Part shown: positions 7,823-16,055 of the stretch, in pieces
Numbering within the stretch: position 1 is the first letter of the stretch
How the letters are laid out: each line of letters begins with the position of its first letter
Assembly: GCA_036226585.1 (NCBI GenBank)
Contig: CP108997.1
Location: forward strand, 7,130,001 to 7,194,000
From: Streptomyces sp. NBC_00708
Lineage (GTDB): Bacteria; Actinomycetota; Actinomycetes; Streptomycetales; Streptomycetaceae
Length of the DNA: 64,000 bases
Reading direction: 5' to 3'
Made by a program: the position numbers and the translations under genes
Notes under the pieces: model-generated
Told to the model about the DNA's origin: nothing
The model's database searches: none
Seen by the model: only the letters and a program-made list of their open reading frames with translations

Positions 7823-8518
7823 ATGCGCGTGCTGATCGTCGAGGACGAACCGATCATGGCGGAAGCCATCCGGGACGGGCTGCGTCTGGAGGCGATCGCG
7901 GCCGACCTCGCGGGGGACGGCGACACCGCGCTGGAACTGCTGGGCGTCAACACGTACGACATCGCCGTCCTCGACCGGGACATTCCCGGGCCCTCCGGCG
8001 ACGAGATCGCCGAGCGCATCGTCGCGTCCGGCAGCGGGACGCCGATCCTCATGCTCACCGCGGCCGACCGGCTCGACGACAAGGCGTCCGGCTTCGGGCT
8101 CGGCGCCGACGACTACCTCACGAAACCGTTCGCGATGAGGGAGCTGGTGCTCCGGCTCCGGGCACTCGACCGCAGACGGGCGCACAGCAGGCCGCCCGTA
8201 CGGGAGATCGCGGGACTGCGCCTCGACCCCTTCCGCCGCGAGACCCATCGCGACGGCCGGTACGTCGCGCTGACCCGTAAACAGTTCGCGGTGCTCGAAG
8301 TCCTCGTGGCCGCGGAGGGCGGTGTCGTCAGCGCCGAGGAACTGCTGCAACGGGCGTGGGACGAGAACGCCGACCCGTTCACCAACGCCGTACGCATCAC
8401 CGTCTCCGCGCTGCGCAAACGGCTCGGCGAGCCCTGGGTCATCGCCACCGTCCCCGGCGTCGGCTACCGCATCGACACCGCGCCCGGCACGGGACGCGAG
8501 GGAACGGACCGTGGATAG
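7823..8518 (+). CDS. OmpR-family two-component response regulator
   Basis: The receiver domain (residues 1-120) starts MRVLIVEDEP, has phospho-acceptor Asp51 in VLDRDIPG, and the switch Lys in YLTKPFAMREL. The C-terminal winged-helix domain (about 135-225) ends in the usual VIATVPGVGYRI. It binds DNA when phosphorylated by the adjacent kinase. An in-frame ATG three codons upstream is possible, but the domain begins exactly at the chosen Met. Its stop lies inside the kinase gene (8-base overlap), so the pair is translationally coupled. The stimulus is unknown; the VanZ-like protein downstream hints at the cell envelope. Confidence 0.93.
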   Translation: MRVLIVEDEPIMAEAIRDGLRLEAIAADLAGDGDTALELLGVNTYDIAVLDRDIPGPSGDEIAERIVASGSGTPILMLTAADRLDDKASGFGLGADDYLTKPFAMRELVLRLRALDRRRAHSRPPVREIAGLRLDPFRRETHRDGRYVALTRKQFAVLEVLVAAEGGVVSAEELLQRAWDENADPFTNAVRITVSALRKRLGEPWVIATVPGVGYRIDTAPGTGREGTDRG

Positions 8519-9596
8519 GCGGCCCGGCTTGAGCATCCGCCTCAAGCTCACGCTCAGCTACGCCGGATTCCTCATGGTGGCCGGCGTCCTGATGCTCGTC
8601 ACCGCATGGCTGTTCCTGACGCGCGTGCGGCACATCGGACTCGTCTTCGTGCCGGACTACCGATTCGCCGTCGCGCGCGACTTCGCTCCGCTCGCGGCCA
8701 CGTCCCTGTCGTTCCTGCTGGTGTTCGGGCTCGGGGGAGGGTGGCTCCTCGCGGGCCGCATGCTCGCCCCGCTCAACAGCATCACGCACGCCACCCGCAC
8801 CGCCGCCGACGGATCGCTGTCCCACCGCATCCGGCTTCCCGGACGCCAGGACGAGTTCCGCGAACTGGCCGACGCCTTCGACACGATGCTCGCCCGGCTG
8901 GAGGCGCACGTCGGCGAGCAGCAGAGATTCGCCGCCAACGCCTCCCACGAACTGCGCACCCCGCTCGCGGTGACCAAGGCGCTGCTCGACGTGGCCCGCG
9001 CCGATCCGGGCCGCGCCGCCGATCCGCTCCTCGACCGCCTCCACACGGTCAACACCCGCGCCATCGACCTCACCGAGGCGCTGCTCCTGCTCAGCCGGGC
9101 CGGCCAGGGGTCCTTCGCGCGGGAGGACGTCGACCTCTCCCTCGTCGCGGAGGAAGCGGCCGAAACGCTGCTGCCGCTCGCGGAGAAGAACGGTGTCACC
9201 CTGGAGACCGACGGCGACATCGCGCCCACGACCGGCTCACCGGCCCTCCTGCTGCAACTGACGACCAACCTCGTGCACAACGCGATCGTCCACAACCAGC
9301 CGGAGCACGGCAGCGTGAGGGTCACCACCGGGGTCCGTGCGGGCGCGGTGACACTCACCGTCGAGAACACCGGCGAGCCCATCCCCCCGGAGCTGGTCCC
9401 CCGGCTCACCGAGCCGTTCCAGCGCGGCACCGAACGCGTCCACACCGACCACCCCGGCGTCGGCCTGGGCCTGGCCATCGTCAGGTCCCTCACCCGCGCA
9501 CACCACGGCATCCTCACCCTCACCCCGCGTCCCGCCGGAGGGCTGCGCGTCACGGTGGAACTGCCCGCCACCACCACGCCGCCACGGCACCTCTGA
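8511..9596 (+). CDS. Two-component sensor histidine kinase
   Basis: This 361-residue kinase has two membrane segments (about residues 14-37 and 60-85), so it is an inner-membrane sensor with a very short extracytoplasmic loop. A HAMP linker follows, then HisKA with His146 in ASHELRTP and a HATPase_c domain with the N box (LVHNAIVHN) and G boxes (GVGLGLAIV). The tiny loop suggests intramembrane or protein-partner sensing rather than ligand binding. The start is GTG, overlapping the regulator gene by eight bases. The neighbouring regulator is its evident partner. Confidence 0.93.
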   Translation: MDRRPGLSIRLKLTLSYAGFLMVAGVLMLVTAWLFLTRVRHIGLVFVPDYRFAVARDFAPLAATSLSFLLVFGLGGGWLLAGRMLAPLNSITHATRTAADGSLSHRIRLPGRQDEFRELADAFDTMLARLEAHVGEQQRFAANASHELRTPLAVTKALLDVARADPGRAADPLLDRLHTVNTRAIDLTEALLLLSRAGQGSFAREDVDLSLVAEEAAETLLPLAEKNGVTLETDGDIAPTTGSPALLLQLTTNLVHNAIVHNQPEHGSVRVTTGVRAGAVTLTVENTGEPIPPELVPRLTEPFQRGTERVHTDHPGVGLGLAIVRSLTRAHHGILTLTPRPAGGLRVTVELPATTTPPRHL

Positions 9597-9617
9597 CTCC
9601 TCCCGCACATATCGCCC

Positions 9618-9639
9618 GCGTATGGGAATGCGCATACGC
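9618..9639 (+). repeat. Inverted repeat between kinase and VanZ-like gene
   Basis: GCGTATG and CATACGC form a perfect 7-bp dyad around an 8-base spacer in the 76-bp gap. It could be an operator for the downstream gene or a weak transcript-end hairpin. The adjacent response regulator is an obvious candidate binder, but direct rather than inverted repeats are usual for OmpR proteins. Confidence 0.4.
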
Positions 9640-9672
9640 AGCGGCAACCGCCCCGCCTCTTGAATAGGAGGT

Positions 9673-10464
9673 ATGGATCAGAACACCGCGCTTCCCGCGT
9701 CTCCCGGTCGCGTCCGAAGAGTCCTCCGCCCGGTCGTGCTCACCGCCCTCGGCATCGTCGGCGCGGCAGCCGCCCCGTTCGTTCTGCGCATGTTCGTGGT
9801 GTCCGTGCCGATGGTGGTGCACGGCGGTTGGTACGCCTGGTTCTTCACGTTCAACGGCGTGATGCTCGCCATGGTGGCCGCGCTGCCGGTCTCCGCTTCG
9901 GCGGTGTGGTTCCTGGCACGCAGGCGCCGGGCGGCCGGCGCCGAGCCCGGCCGGGCTCGGCGCATGGCGTTGGCCGAGGTCGGCATGGTCCACGGCACGG
10001 TGCCCTGGGTGTGGCTCATCCTGATGCCGGGTGCGCACGCCGGTGAGGTCCCCGGCCGCGTCAGCCTGGTCCCGCTGGTGGACCTGGTCACGATGGGCCC
10101 GCTCGGGCTGCTCGGCAACCTGATGGTGTTCGCGGCGCTCGGCTTCTTCGCCCCGATGAGGTTCGCCGCGCTGGCGTCGCTGCCGCGCGTACTGGCGCTC
10201 GGGGCGGCCCTCTCGGTCCTGCTGGAGATCCTGCAGTACGTGCTGCGGCTGGACAGGGTGTCCTCCGTCGACGACGTCCTGGTCAACGCGGCCGGCGCCG
10301 CGCTGGCCGCCCTCGTCTCCGCCCGCCGGTGGCGCACGGCGGCCCCGGTCCCGGCCGGCGGCAGCGGGGGTCACTCAGTCGTCGTGCAGGGCCTCGCGCA
10401 GCGCGTCGACGGCGAGTTTCCGGGCGACGTTGGCGGCCCGGGTGTCACGCAGGCTGTCCAGTAG
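9673..10464 (+). CDS. VanZ-family membrane protein
   Basis: This 263-residue protein has about five hydrophobic segments. Its C-terminal half shows the VanZ pattern: VDLVTMGPLGLLGNLMVFAALGF, then LLEILQYVLRLDRVSSVDDVLVNAAGA. VanZ proteins are integral membrane proteins of unclear mechanism; the prototype gives low-level teicoplanin resistance. The ATG follows AGGAGGT with only one base of spacing, tighter than optimal. The reading frame runs 90 bp into the 3' end of the convergent esterase gene, giving a hydrophilic 30-residue tail with no family counterpart. It sits behind a two-component system that may control it. Confidence 0.8.
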   Translation: MDQNTALPASPGRVRRVLRPVVLTALGIVGAAAAPFVLRMFVVSVPMVVHGGWYAWFFTFNGVMLAMVAALPVSASAVWFLARRRRAAGAEPGRARRMALAEVGMVHGTVPWVWLILMPGAHAGEVPGRVSLVPLVDLVTMGPLGLLGNLMVFAALGFFAPMRFAALASLPRVLALGAALSVLLEILQYVLRLDRVSSVDDVLVNAAGAALAALVSARRWRTAAPVPAGGSGGHSVVVQGLAQRVDGEFPGDVGGPGVTQAVQ

Positions 10465-11349
10465 GAGGAAGTCGTGGACCATGCCGGCCACGCGCACCGA
10501 GGTGACGTCCACCCCGGCCTCCCGCAGCCTGTTGGCGTACTGCTCGCCCTCGTCGCGCAGCACGTCCGCCTCGTCGGTGATGACGAGGGTGGTGGGCAGC
10601 CCCCGGAGCTGTTCCAGGGGCGCCCGGAGCGGAGAGGCGTACATCTCGGCACGCTGGGCCGGTTCGCTGATGTAGGCGTCCCAGAACCACTTCATACCGT
10701 CGCGGGTGAGGTAGTAGCCCTCGGCGAACTGGTGGTACGACGGGGTGTTGAAGTCGGCGTTGGTGACCGGGTACAGCAGGACCTGGGCCCGGAGGCCGAT
10801 CCCGCCCCGCTCCTTGTTCATCAGCGCGAACACCGCGGACATGCAGCCTCCGACGGACTCGCCGGTGACGGCGACCCGCGAGGCGTCCAGACCGTGTTCC
10901 GCGCCGTGCTCCAGCACCCATTGGCCCACGGCGTAGTTCTGTTCCACTTGGGTGGGGTACTTCGCCTCCGGGGCGCGGTCGTAGACGGGGAAGACACCCG
11001 CCGCACCCGCGCCCACGGTGAGTTCACGGAAGAGCCGGTCGTGGGTCCGGTCGTCACCGAACACCCACCCCGCGCCGTGGATGTAGAAGACCACCGGCAG
11101 GGGCCCGGTGACTCCCTTGGGCCGGATGACGCGGGTGCGCACGGTGCCCCATTGCCCCGCGTCCACGTCGACCCACTCCTCGTCCACATCGGGGCGGGGC
11201 GCGCCGGTGCCGCTCTGGAGGTCGAGGAGGATCTGCCGGCCCTGCTCCGGTGGGACCTCGTAGATCCGCGGGTGCGGGTCGGTCGCCTCGGCGAGCTCCT
11301 TCGCGGCGGGTTCGAGCCAGGGCTCGACGGGCGGCGGTATCTCGGTCAT
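10375..11349 (-). CDS. HSL-type alpha/beta hydrolase (esterase/lipase)
   Basis: This 324-residue cytosolic hydrolase belongs to the hormone-sensitive-lipase group. It has the oxyanion motif HGAGW, the nucleophile elbow GESVGG (family consensus GDSAGG), the acid in ITDEADVLRDEGE and the catalytic His in GMVHDF. Members hydrolyse short acyl esters. The ATG was chosen because GGGAG lies six bases upstream and the homologous region begins there; a longer frame to an upstream ATG lacks similarity. It is convergent with, and overlaps, the VanZ-like gene. The substrate is unknown. Confidence 0.9.
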   Translation of the reverse strand: MTEIPPPVEPWLEPAAKELAEATDPHPRIYEVPPEQGRQILLDLQSGTGAPRPDVDEEWVDVDAGQWGTVRTRVIRPKGVTGPLPVVFYIHGAGWVFGDDRTHDRLFRELTVGAGAAGVFPVYDRAPEAKYPTQVEQNYAVGQWVLEHGAEHGLDASRVAVTGESVGGCMSAVFALMNKERGGIGLRAQVLLYPVTNADFNTPSYHQFAEGYYLTRDGMKWFWDAYISEPAQRAEMYASPLRAPLEQLRGLPTTLVITDEADVLRDEGEQYANRLREAGVDVTSVRVAGMVHDFLLLDSLRDTRAANVARKLAVDALREALHDD

Positions 11350-11523
11350 GACTGCTCCCTGGTGTTCCGGGTGCGTACGTAGGGTGGCGCCGCGCCTCCG
11401 GGCCGCCGGTGACAGGCGCACGGAACGGCGCACGTCCCCCTTGTTCATGCTCGGGGATCGGCCGCGATGCGCAACATCTGCCGAGGCCGGGGCCGGGGCG
11501 ATGCCGTGGGGGAGTGCGTCGTG

Positions 11524-12777
11524 CTACGCCGCCGGCCCCGTCTGCCGGGACGAGCCCAGCCACGCGCGGTAGCGGCGCAGGGCACCGCGCTGCCGTACCT
11601 GCTCGCAGAGCAGCGCGCGCGCCGGGTGGGTGCCGGGCGTCGGGCGCCGGTCGCGGGCGACGCGGCGCATCTGGTGGCGGACCTGGGCCATGGTGGCAGC
11701 AGATGCGAGGGCCTTGTCGGACCAGGACACCGGCCGCAGCCGCCGTCCGGCCTCGCGTCCTTCACGCCAGCGCCGGGGCAGGTCGGGCGTGACGGAGAGG
11801 GCGGTGCCGATCCCGACGAGTGACACCCCGCTGTCGAGGACCCTCTCGGCGGTCTCGCGGAGGTTGATGCCGCCGGTGAGCATGAGGGGCAGCGGGCTGG
11901 TCGTGGCCAGGTCCTTCGCCAGATCGAGGAAGTACGCCTCACGGGCCTTGGTGCGTTCGTCGGCAGGGCGGCCGGTCATCGCGGGGCTCTCGTAACTGCC
12001 GCCGGAGAGTTCGACCAGGTCGACGCCGAGCGGCTCCAGCATTTCGATGACCCGCCGCGCGTCCTCCGCGTCGAATCCGCCGCGCTGGAAGTCCGCGGAA
12101 TTCAGCTTGACGCCCACGCCGAAGGAGGGTGAGACGGCCGCGCGCACGGCACGGACGACGTCCAGCAGCAGCCGGGCGCGGTTCTCCAGGGACCCGCCCC
12201 ACGCGTCGGTCCGGGTGTTGACCAGGGGAGACAGGAACTGGGACAGCAGATAGCCGTGGGCGGCGTGGACCTCCACCCCGTCGAAGCCCGCCTCCTCGGC
12301 ACGGCGTGCCGTCACCGCGAACCGGGTCACCGTCGCTTCGATCTGCGCGGGCGTCATCGCCACGGGCCGGCCGAAGCGCCCGCTGTGCCGGCCCAGATCG
12401 ACGCCCACATCGGACGGCCCCCACACCACACCGGGCATGCCGGACTGCACCTGGCGGCCCGGGTGGTTGATCTGCATCCACATGGCCGCGCCACCCGCCT
12501 TTCCGGCCTCGGCCCACGCGGTGAACGGCTCCAGCGGCGCGAACTCGTCGAGCACGACACCCGCGGGGCCGGTCAGTGCCTCGGCGTGGACCATGACGTT
12601 GCCGGTGATCAGCAGTCCGGTGCCGCCCGTCGCCCAGCGACGGTACAGCGTGATCAGGCGCCGGCCGGGCAGCTGACCCTCGTCGGCCAGGTTCTCCTCC
12701 ATGGCCGCCTTCGCGATCCGGTTGCCCAGGACCTGCCCGGATCGCAGGGGCAACGGCGTGTACAGCTCGCTGGTCAT
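11524..12777 (-). CDS. Old-yellow-enzyme-type NADH:flavin oxidoreductase
   Basis: This 417-residue FMN-dependent TIM-barrel protein has N-terminal RIAKAAMEENLA, the substrate-binding pair in QINHPGRQ, catalytic EVHAAHGYLLSQFLSP with NTRTDAWGGSLENRARL, and a C-terminal phosphate-binding GIGTALS. This pattern fits the OYE branch lacking the 4Fe-4S and FAD domains. Members reduce activated alkenes with NAD(P)H. Its promoter region holds a striking 50-bp inverted repeat, and an MFS exporter lies upstream on the same strand, so the three could form a xenobiotic-response unit. The physiological substrate is unknown. Confidence 0.9.
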   Translation of the reverse strand: MTSELYTPLPLRSGQVLGNRIAKAAMEENLADEGQLPGRRLITLYRRWATGGTGLLITGNVMVHAEALTGPAGVVLDEFAPLEPFTAWAEAGKAGGAAMWMQINHPGRQVQSGMPGVVWGPSDVGVDLGRHSGRFGRPVAMTPAQIEATVTRFAVTARRAEEAGFDGVEVHAAHGYLLSQFLSPLVNTRTDAWGGSLENRARLLLDVVRAVRAAVSPSFGVGVKLNSADFQRGGFDAEDARRVIEMLEPLGVDLVELSGGSYESPAMTGRPADERTKAREAYFLDLAKDLATTSPLPLMLTGGINLRETAERVLDSGVSLVGIGTALSVTPDLPRRWREGREAGRRLRPVSWSDKALASAATMAQVRHQMRRVARDRRPTPGTHPARALLCEQVRQRGALRRYRAWLGSSRQTGPAA

Positions 12778-12821
12778 CGGAATCCCTCTCCAACCGCGCG
12801 ACCGCCGGAGCGGTCGCCTCG

Positions 12822-12871
12822 CATGTGTGCGCTGCTCACATTACCCAAGGAATGTAAGCAGCGCACACATG
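12822..12871 (-). promoter_or_regulatory. 50-bp inverted repeat between MFS and OYE genes
   Basis: The left arm CATGTGTGCGCTGCTCACATT and its mirror at 12851-12871 are 21 bp long with one mismatch around an 8-base spacer. Each arm is itself a partial dyad of the form TGTG-N7-CACA. This looks like a paired operator, possibly for a TetR-type dimer pair. It could also act as a strong hairpin terminator for the MFS gene, which ends 40 bp upstream on the same strand. Confidence 0.6.
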
Positions 12872-12910
12872 AGGGGGGTGTCCTGTGCCACAAGGACCCG
12901 CCGGGAGGGG

Positions 12911-14218
12911 TTACCGCAGGCCGGACGCGCTCTCCTGGGCGGGTTCCCCGGCCGCCGGACGCTCCGGACCGCCGACGGCGGGCGAATCCGGGGATGCGGC
13001 ACGCAGCGCCGCCTCGACGCGCCGGTTGTTGGTCATGGAGGCGGTGACGGCCGTCATCGTCAGGAGCAGGGCGGCGGAGGCGTAGAGCGGGGTGCGCAGG
13101 TCGTAGGCGGTGGCCAGCCAGCCGCCGAGGAACGCCCCGACGGGCGCGGCGCACATGGCGAGCATGCGGGAGGTGGAGGCGACGCGGCCCATGAGGTGGC
13201 CCGGGACGATCGCCTGCCGGAGGGAGGGTCCGAGCACCATCGTGGCGCCCATGGCCGCTCCGCAGACGGCGAGCGCGAGCCCGGCGATGTACGGGTTCGA
13301 GGCGGACGCCAGGCCCAGGATCGCCAGACCCTCGATGGCGGCCGTGCAGGTCAGGGCGGTGCCGGTGCCGAGCCGTCGGCCCAGTTGCGAGGCGATGGCC
13401 GCCCCGAGCAGGCCGCCGGTGGCCTCCGCGGTGAGGAGCAGGCCGAAGCCGAACGTGCCGATGCCGAGGCGGTCGTGGGCGAAGAGGGCGAGAACCGTCT
13501 CCACGGCGAGGAAGGCGATGTTCCCGACCGCCGGGCGGAGCGCGAGCCCGAGCAGCAACCGGTTCCGGAAGACGTACGAGGCGCCGGCCCGAGCCTGCGT
13601 GAGCAGTGACGCACGAGCCTCCGGAACGGGCCGGGGCATGGCGGGCAGTGTGCGTACCAGCAGCGCGGACAGTGCGAACGACACCGCGTCGGCCACCAGA
13701 GGAACCGACCGTCCGACGGCGAGCAGCGCGCTGCCCGCGGGCGGCCCCGCGAAGCCGGACATCGCGGTCTGGGCGCCGCGCAGACGGGAGTTGGCGCGTT
13801 CCAGGAGTGCGGGGTCGCGGCTGAGCAGGTCCGGCAGATAGGCCGTGGCAGCCGTGTCGAAGAAGAGTCCGCCGAGGCCGAGCAGGAAGGCGACGGCCGC
13901 GAGCAGCGGAATGCTCAGCATGTCGAGCCAGGCTGCCACCGCGGGTATCCCGAGCAGCACCGCGCGTACCGTGTCCGCGACCCACATCGTGCGCCGGCGG
14001 TCCCAGCGGTCCACCAGCGCGCCGCCGAGCACCCCGAAGATCAGCCATGGCAGTGTCCCCGCGGCCGTGACGACGGCGAGCGCCATCGGGTCCCGCGTCA
14101 GCGTCAGTGCGATCAGCGGCAGCGCGGCGTGCGTCACGCCGTCACCCAGCGAGGAGACCGTCTGCGCGGTCCAGAGCCGTCCGAATCCGTCCGGCAACTT
14201 CGTTGCTTTCGCGCTCAC
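12911..14218 (-). CDS. MFS exporter (macrolide/siderophore-efflux-like)
   Basis: The 435 residues contain about twelve membrane helices and the loop 2-3 motif GGALVDRWDRRRTMW typical of drug exporters in the major facilitator superfamily. The closest general subfamily is the MefA/EntS type, from the GALVDRWDRR loop and the FFDTAATAYLPDLLSRD segment. It probably exports a hydrophobic compound using the proton gradient. Its GTG start overlaps the stop of the upstream HTH regulator (GTGA), so regulator and pump are translationally coupled. That arrangement argues for ligand-responsive control. The substrate cannot be named. Confidence 0.9.
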   Translation of the reverse strand: MSAKATKLPDGFGRLWTAQTVSSLGDGVTHAALPLIALTLTRDPMALAVVTAAGTLPWLIFGVLGGALVDRWDRRRTMWVADTVRAVLLGIPAVAAWLDMLSIPLLAAVAFLLGLGGLFFDTAATAYLPDLLSRDPALLERANSRLRGAQTAMSGFAGPPAGSALLAVGRSVPLVADAVSFALSALLVRTLPAMPRPVPEARASLLTQARAGASYVFRNRLLLGLALRPAVGNIAFLAVETVLALFAHDRLGIGTFGFGLLLTAEATGGLLGAAIASQLGRRLGTGTALTCTAAIEGLAILGLASASNPYIAGLALAVCGAAMGATMVLGPSLRQAIVPGHLMGRVASTSRMLAMCAAPVGAFLGGWLATAYDLRTPLYASAALLLTMTAVTASMTNNRRVEAALRAASPDSPAVGGPERPAAGEPAQESASGLR

Positions 14219-14754
14219 TTGGCCTCCCCCTCGGAGTTCTTGACCTGTGCGGGACGAAACAGTGCGAAGACGAGCGAGGTGTCCGGCAGGGCGGGGTCGG
14301 ACACCTCCCGGTATTCGTCCGCCAGCGCCTGCAACCGCGCCCCCAGTTCCGCGAACTGCTCATCGGTGAGCCGCAGATGGGCCATCCGTACGTGCCGTTC
14401 ACCGTCGGCCGGTGACGCCTCCAGGTCCGCCACCGCATGCCGCATCAGCACGTCCGGTCCGCCCTCGCCGGGGTCGGGCAGCTCGATGGACCGTGCGGCC
14501 ATCGCGTAATACCGCTCGGTGACGCCCCGCACCTTCCGCGTCCGCACCACCTTGACCAGGCCCGCCCGCTCCAGGAGCCGTACGTGGTAGCTGGAGCTCC
14601 CCTTCGCCAGGCCGACCCGCTCGGCGATCTGGGTGATGGTCGCCGGCTCGAAGCGGAGCACGGCCATGATCCGGTGACGGGTGAGATTGGAGACGGCGCG
14701 CAGCTGCTCGTCGGTGGTGACCTGAAACGTCTCGGGGACGTCGTCGATTGGCAT
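14215..14754 (-). CDS. ArsR-like winged-helix repressor (HTH_20 type)
   Basis: The 179-residue protein carries an N-terminal winged helix (about residues 18-95), with recognition helix TQIAERVGLAKGSSSYHVRLLERAGLV and wing RTRKVRGVTERYY. A helical C-terminal part follows, probably for dimerisation or ligand binding. No metal-binding cysteine motif is present, so an organic effector is more likely than a metal. The chosen ATG lies just inside a perfect 9+9 dyad that would be its own operator. GTG two codons upstream, or an ATG within the dyad, are alternatives. It is coupled to the MFS exporter gene. Confidence 0.88.
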   Translation of the reverse strand: MPIDDVPETFQVTTDEQLRAVSNLTRHRIMAVLRFEPATITQIAERVGLAKGSSSYHVRLLERAGLVKVVRTRKVRGVTERYYAMAARSIELPDPGEGGPDVLMRHAVADLEASPADGERHVRMAHLRLTDEQFAELGARLQALADEYREVSDPALPDTSLVFALFRPAQVKNSEGEAK

Positions 14755-14760
14755 GCTCAC

Positions 14761-14784
14761 AATGGTCAACGTTTCTTGACCATT
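14761..14784 (-). promoter_or_regulatory. 24-bp perfect dyad operator of the ArsR-like/MFS operon
   Basis: AATGGTCAA-N6-TTGACCATT is a perfect 9+9 dyad sitting immediately upstream of the regulator start and about 60 bp before the divergent GNAT gene. The position is classic for autorepression. The TTGACC inside it could also serve as a -35 hexamer. Confidence 0.7.
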
Positions 14785-14842
14785 ACGCAAGGGCTTTGCG
14801 CGGAGAGTCGGAACGAGCGGCGATTAAGGGCAGAGTGAGGGG

Positions 14843-15238
14843 ATGACGATCACGTACGAGTGGCGGGGCGACATCGACAACGCGGCCCTCAACGAGCTGC
14901 ACGCGGAAGGGTTCGGCCACCCGGCCGGCGACACGGACTGGCGTTCGCGGCTGCACCGGCACAGCCTCGGCTGGGTCTGCGCCCGGGAGGACGGCCTGCT
15001 GGCCGGCTTCGTCAACGTCGCCTGGGACGGCGGGGTCCACGCGTTCGTCCTCGATACGGTCGTGGCGCCCGGCAGTCGTGCGAAGGGGGTGGGGGCCGGG
15101 CTGATCGCGGCGGCCGTCGAGGGGAGCCGTGCGGCGGGGTGCGCGTGGCTGCACGTCGACTTCGAGGAACATGTGCGCCCGTTCTACTTGGGCGCGTGCG
15201 GCTTCAAGGAGACCGCGGCGGGGCTCATCGCCCTGTGA
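14843..15238 (+). CDS. GNAT-family N-acetyltransferase
   Basis: This 131-residue single-domain GNAT has FVNVAWDGGVHAFVLDTVVAP, a typical beta4 strand, followed by the acetyl-CoA loop SRAKGVGAGLIAAAVE (R/Q-x-x-G-x-G/A type) and the closing FYLGACGFKET strand. It is cytosolic. The acceptor is unknown; similar proteins are annotated only as GNAT. It is divergent from the ArsR-like regulator and the operator dyad between them could control both. A short GC hairpin after the stop probably terminates it before the convergent HTH gene. Confidence 0.88.
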   Translation: MTITYEWRGDIDNAALNELHAEGFGHPAGDTDWRSRLHRHSLGWVCAREDGLLAGFVNVAWDGGVHAFVLDTVVAPGSRAKGVGAGLIAAAVEGSRAAGCAWLHVDFEEHVRPFYLGACGFKETAAGLIAL

Positions 15239-15254
15239 GCCCCGCCGCCGGGGC
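15239..15254. terminator. Short GC hairpin between convergent genes
   Basis: GCCCC-N6-GGGGC directly follows the GNAT stop in the 26-bp convergent gap. The stem is only five base pairs, so this is a weak call. Confidence 0.35.
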
Positions 15255-15264
15255 GCGGTGCGGG

Positions 15265-15486
15265 TCAGTCGCCCGAGGTGTCCTCGGCCTCCCAGCGCAG
15301 CAGGTCCCCCGGCTGGCAGCACAGCACCTCGCAGAGCGCGGCGAGCGTCGCGAAACGCACGGCCTTGGCGCGGCCGTTCTTGAGCACCGCCAGGTTGGCG
15401 GGCGTGATTCCCACGCGCTCCGCGAGTTCACCCACGGACATCTTCCGCCGGGCCAGCATCACATCGATGTCGACGGTGATCGGCAT
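15265..15486 (-). CDS. Small Cro/CI-type HTH regulator (YozG-like)
   Basis: The 73-residue protein is essentially one helix-turn-helix domain: MLARRKMSVGELAERVGITPANLAVLKNGRAKAVRFATLAALCEVL, then CCQPGDLLRWE. This form is the partner of DUF2975 membrane proteins in many Gram-positive bacteria. Its ATG overlaps the DUF2975 stop by one base (TGATG). It probably autoregulates the pair through the tandem dyads upstream. The effector and the wider regulon are unknown. Confidence 0.9.
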   Translation of the reverse strand: MPITVDIDVMLARRKMSVGELAERVGITPANLAVLKNGRAKAVRFATLAALCEVLCCQPGDLLRWEAEDTSGD

Positions 15487-15977
15487 CAGATCACCTCGTC
15501 CAGCTCGGCCTGCATCGTGGCCGCTTCGGCGTCGCGGGCGACGGCCTGGGCGAGCAGCGTGCGCAGGACGAGCACGATCAGCGCGACCCCCAGGATGCCC
15601 ACGCCCACCCCGGCCATGATGACGGTGACGCCCGGGTCCTCGCGCTGACCGGGCGCGTTGACCGCCGTGACCGCGAACCACACGAGGGACGCCGAGGCGA
15701 TCGCGCCGGTCACGCCGTCCACGTAGCGGAAGGCCGCGTGCGAGAACACGGTTCCGCGCCGCACCATCGCCACCAGCCGCCAGACGCAGACCACGACGAC
15801 CTGGACCGTCACCATGCCCAGGATCGTAAGCACCCGCATGGGGGTCAGCGGCACCGACCCGTCCTCCGGATCATTGCCGCTGATCAACGTCCACACCATG
15901 CCCGCCTGTACGAACACGGTGCCGGCGAACACCACCACCAGCAGAGCGCGCAGCGCGCCCACGGTCAGCCGTCCCAT
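15486..15977 (-). CDS. DUF2975 family membrane protein
   Basis: This 163-residue protein has four predicted membrane helices, beginning about residues 8-28, 50-70, 92-112 and 125-148. They are linked by the DUF2975-type motif LVAMVRRGTVFSHAAFRYVDGV. The family has no proven function but is consistently encoded with a small YozG-like HTH regulator, as here, suggesting the membrane protein modulates the regulator. GGAAGG lies nine bases before the ATG. Two tandem palindromes just upstream are likely operators. Confidence 0.88.
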   Translation of the reverse strand: MGRLTVGALRALLVVVFAGTVFVQAGMVWTLISGNDPEDGSVPLTPMRVLTILGMVTVQVVVVCVWRLVAMVRRGTVFSHAAFRYVDGVTGAIASASLVWFAVTAVNAPGQREDPGVTVIMAGVGVGILGVALIVLVLRTLLAQAVARDAEAATMQAELDEVI

Positions 15978-15986
15978 GGTTCATCC

Positions 15987-16027
15987 TTCCATCGAGTTAC
16001 GATGGAAACCTATCGAATCTCGATAGG
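15987..16027 (-). promoter_or_regulatory. Two tandem palindromes before DUF2975/HTH operon
   Basis: TTCCATCG-N5-CGATGGAA (15987-16007) and CCTATCGA-N3-TCGATAGG (16009-16027) are perfect 8+8 dyads separated by one base, both containing ATCGA-type half sites. They fill the space between the reductase stop and the DUF2975 ribosome-binding site. Autoregulation by the small HTH protein is the simplest reading; a terminator role for the upstream gene is possible. Confidence 0.6.
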
Positions 16028-16055
16028 TGGAGGCAAGAGGGGCTGCCTCTGGACC

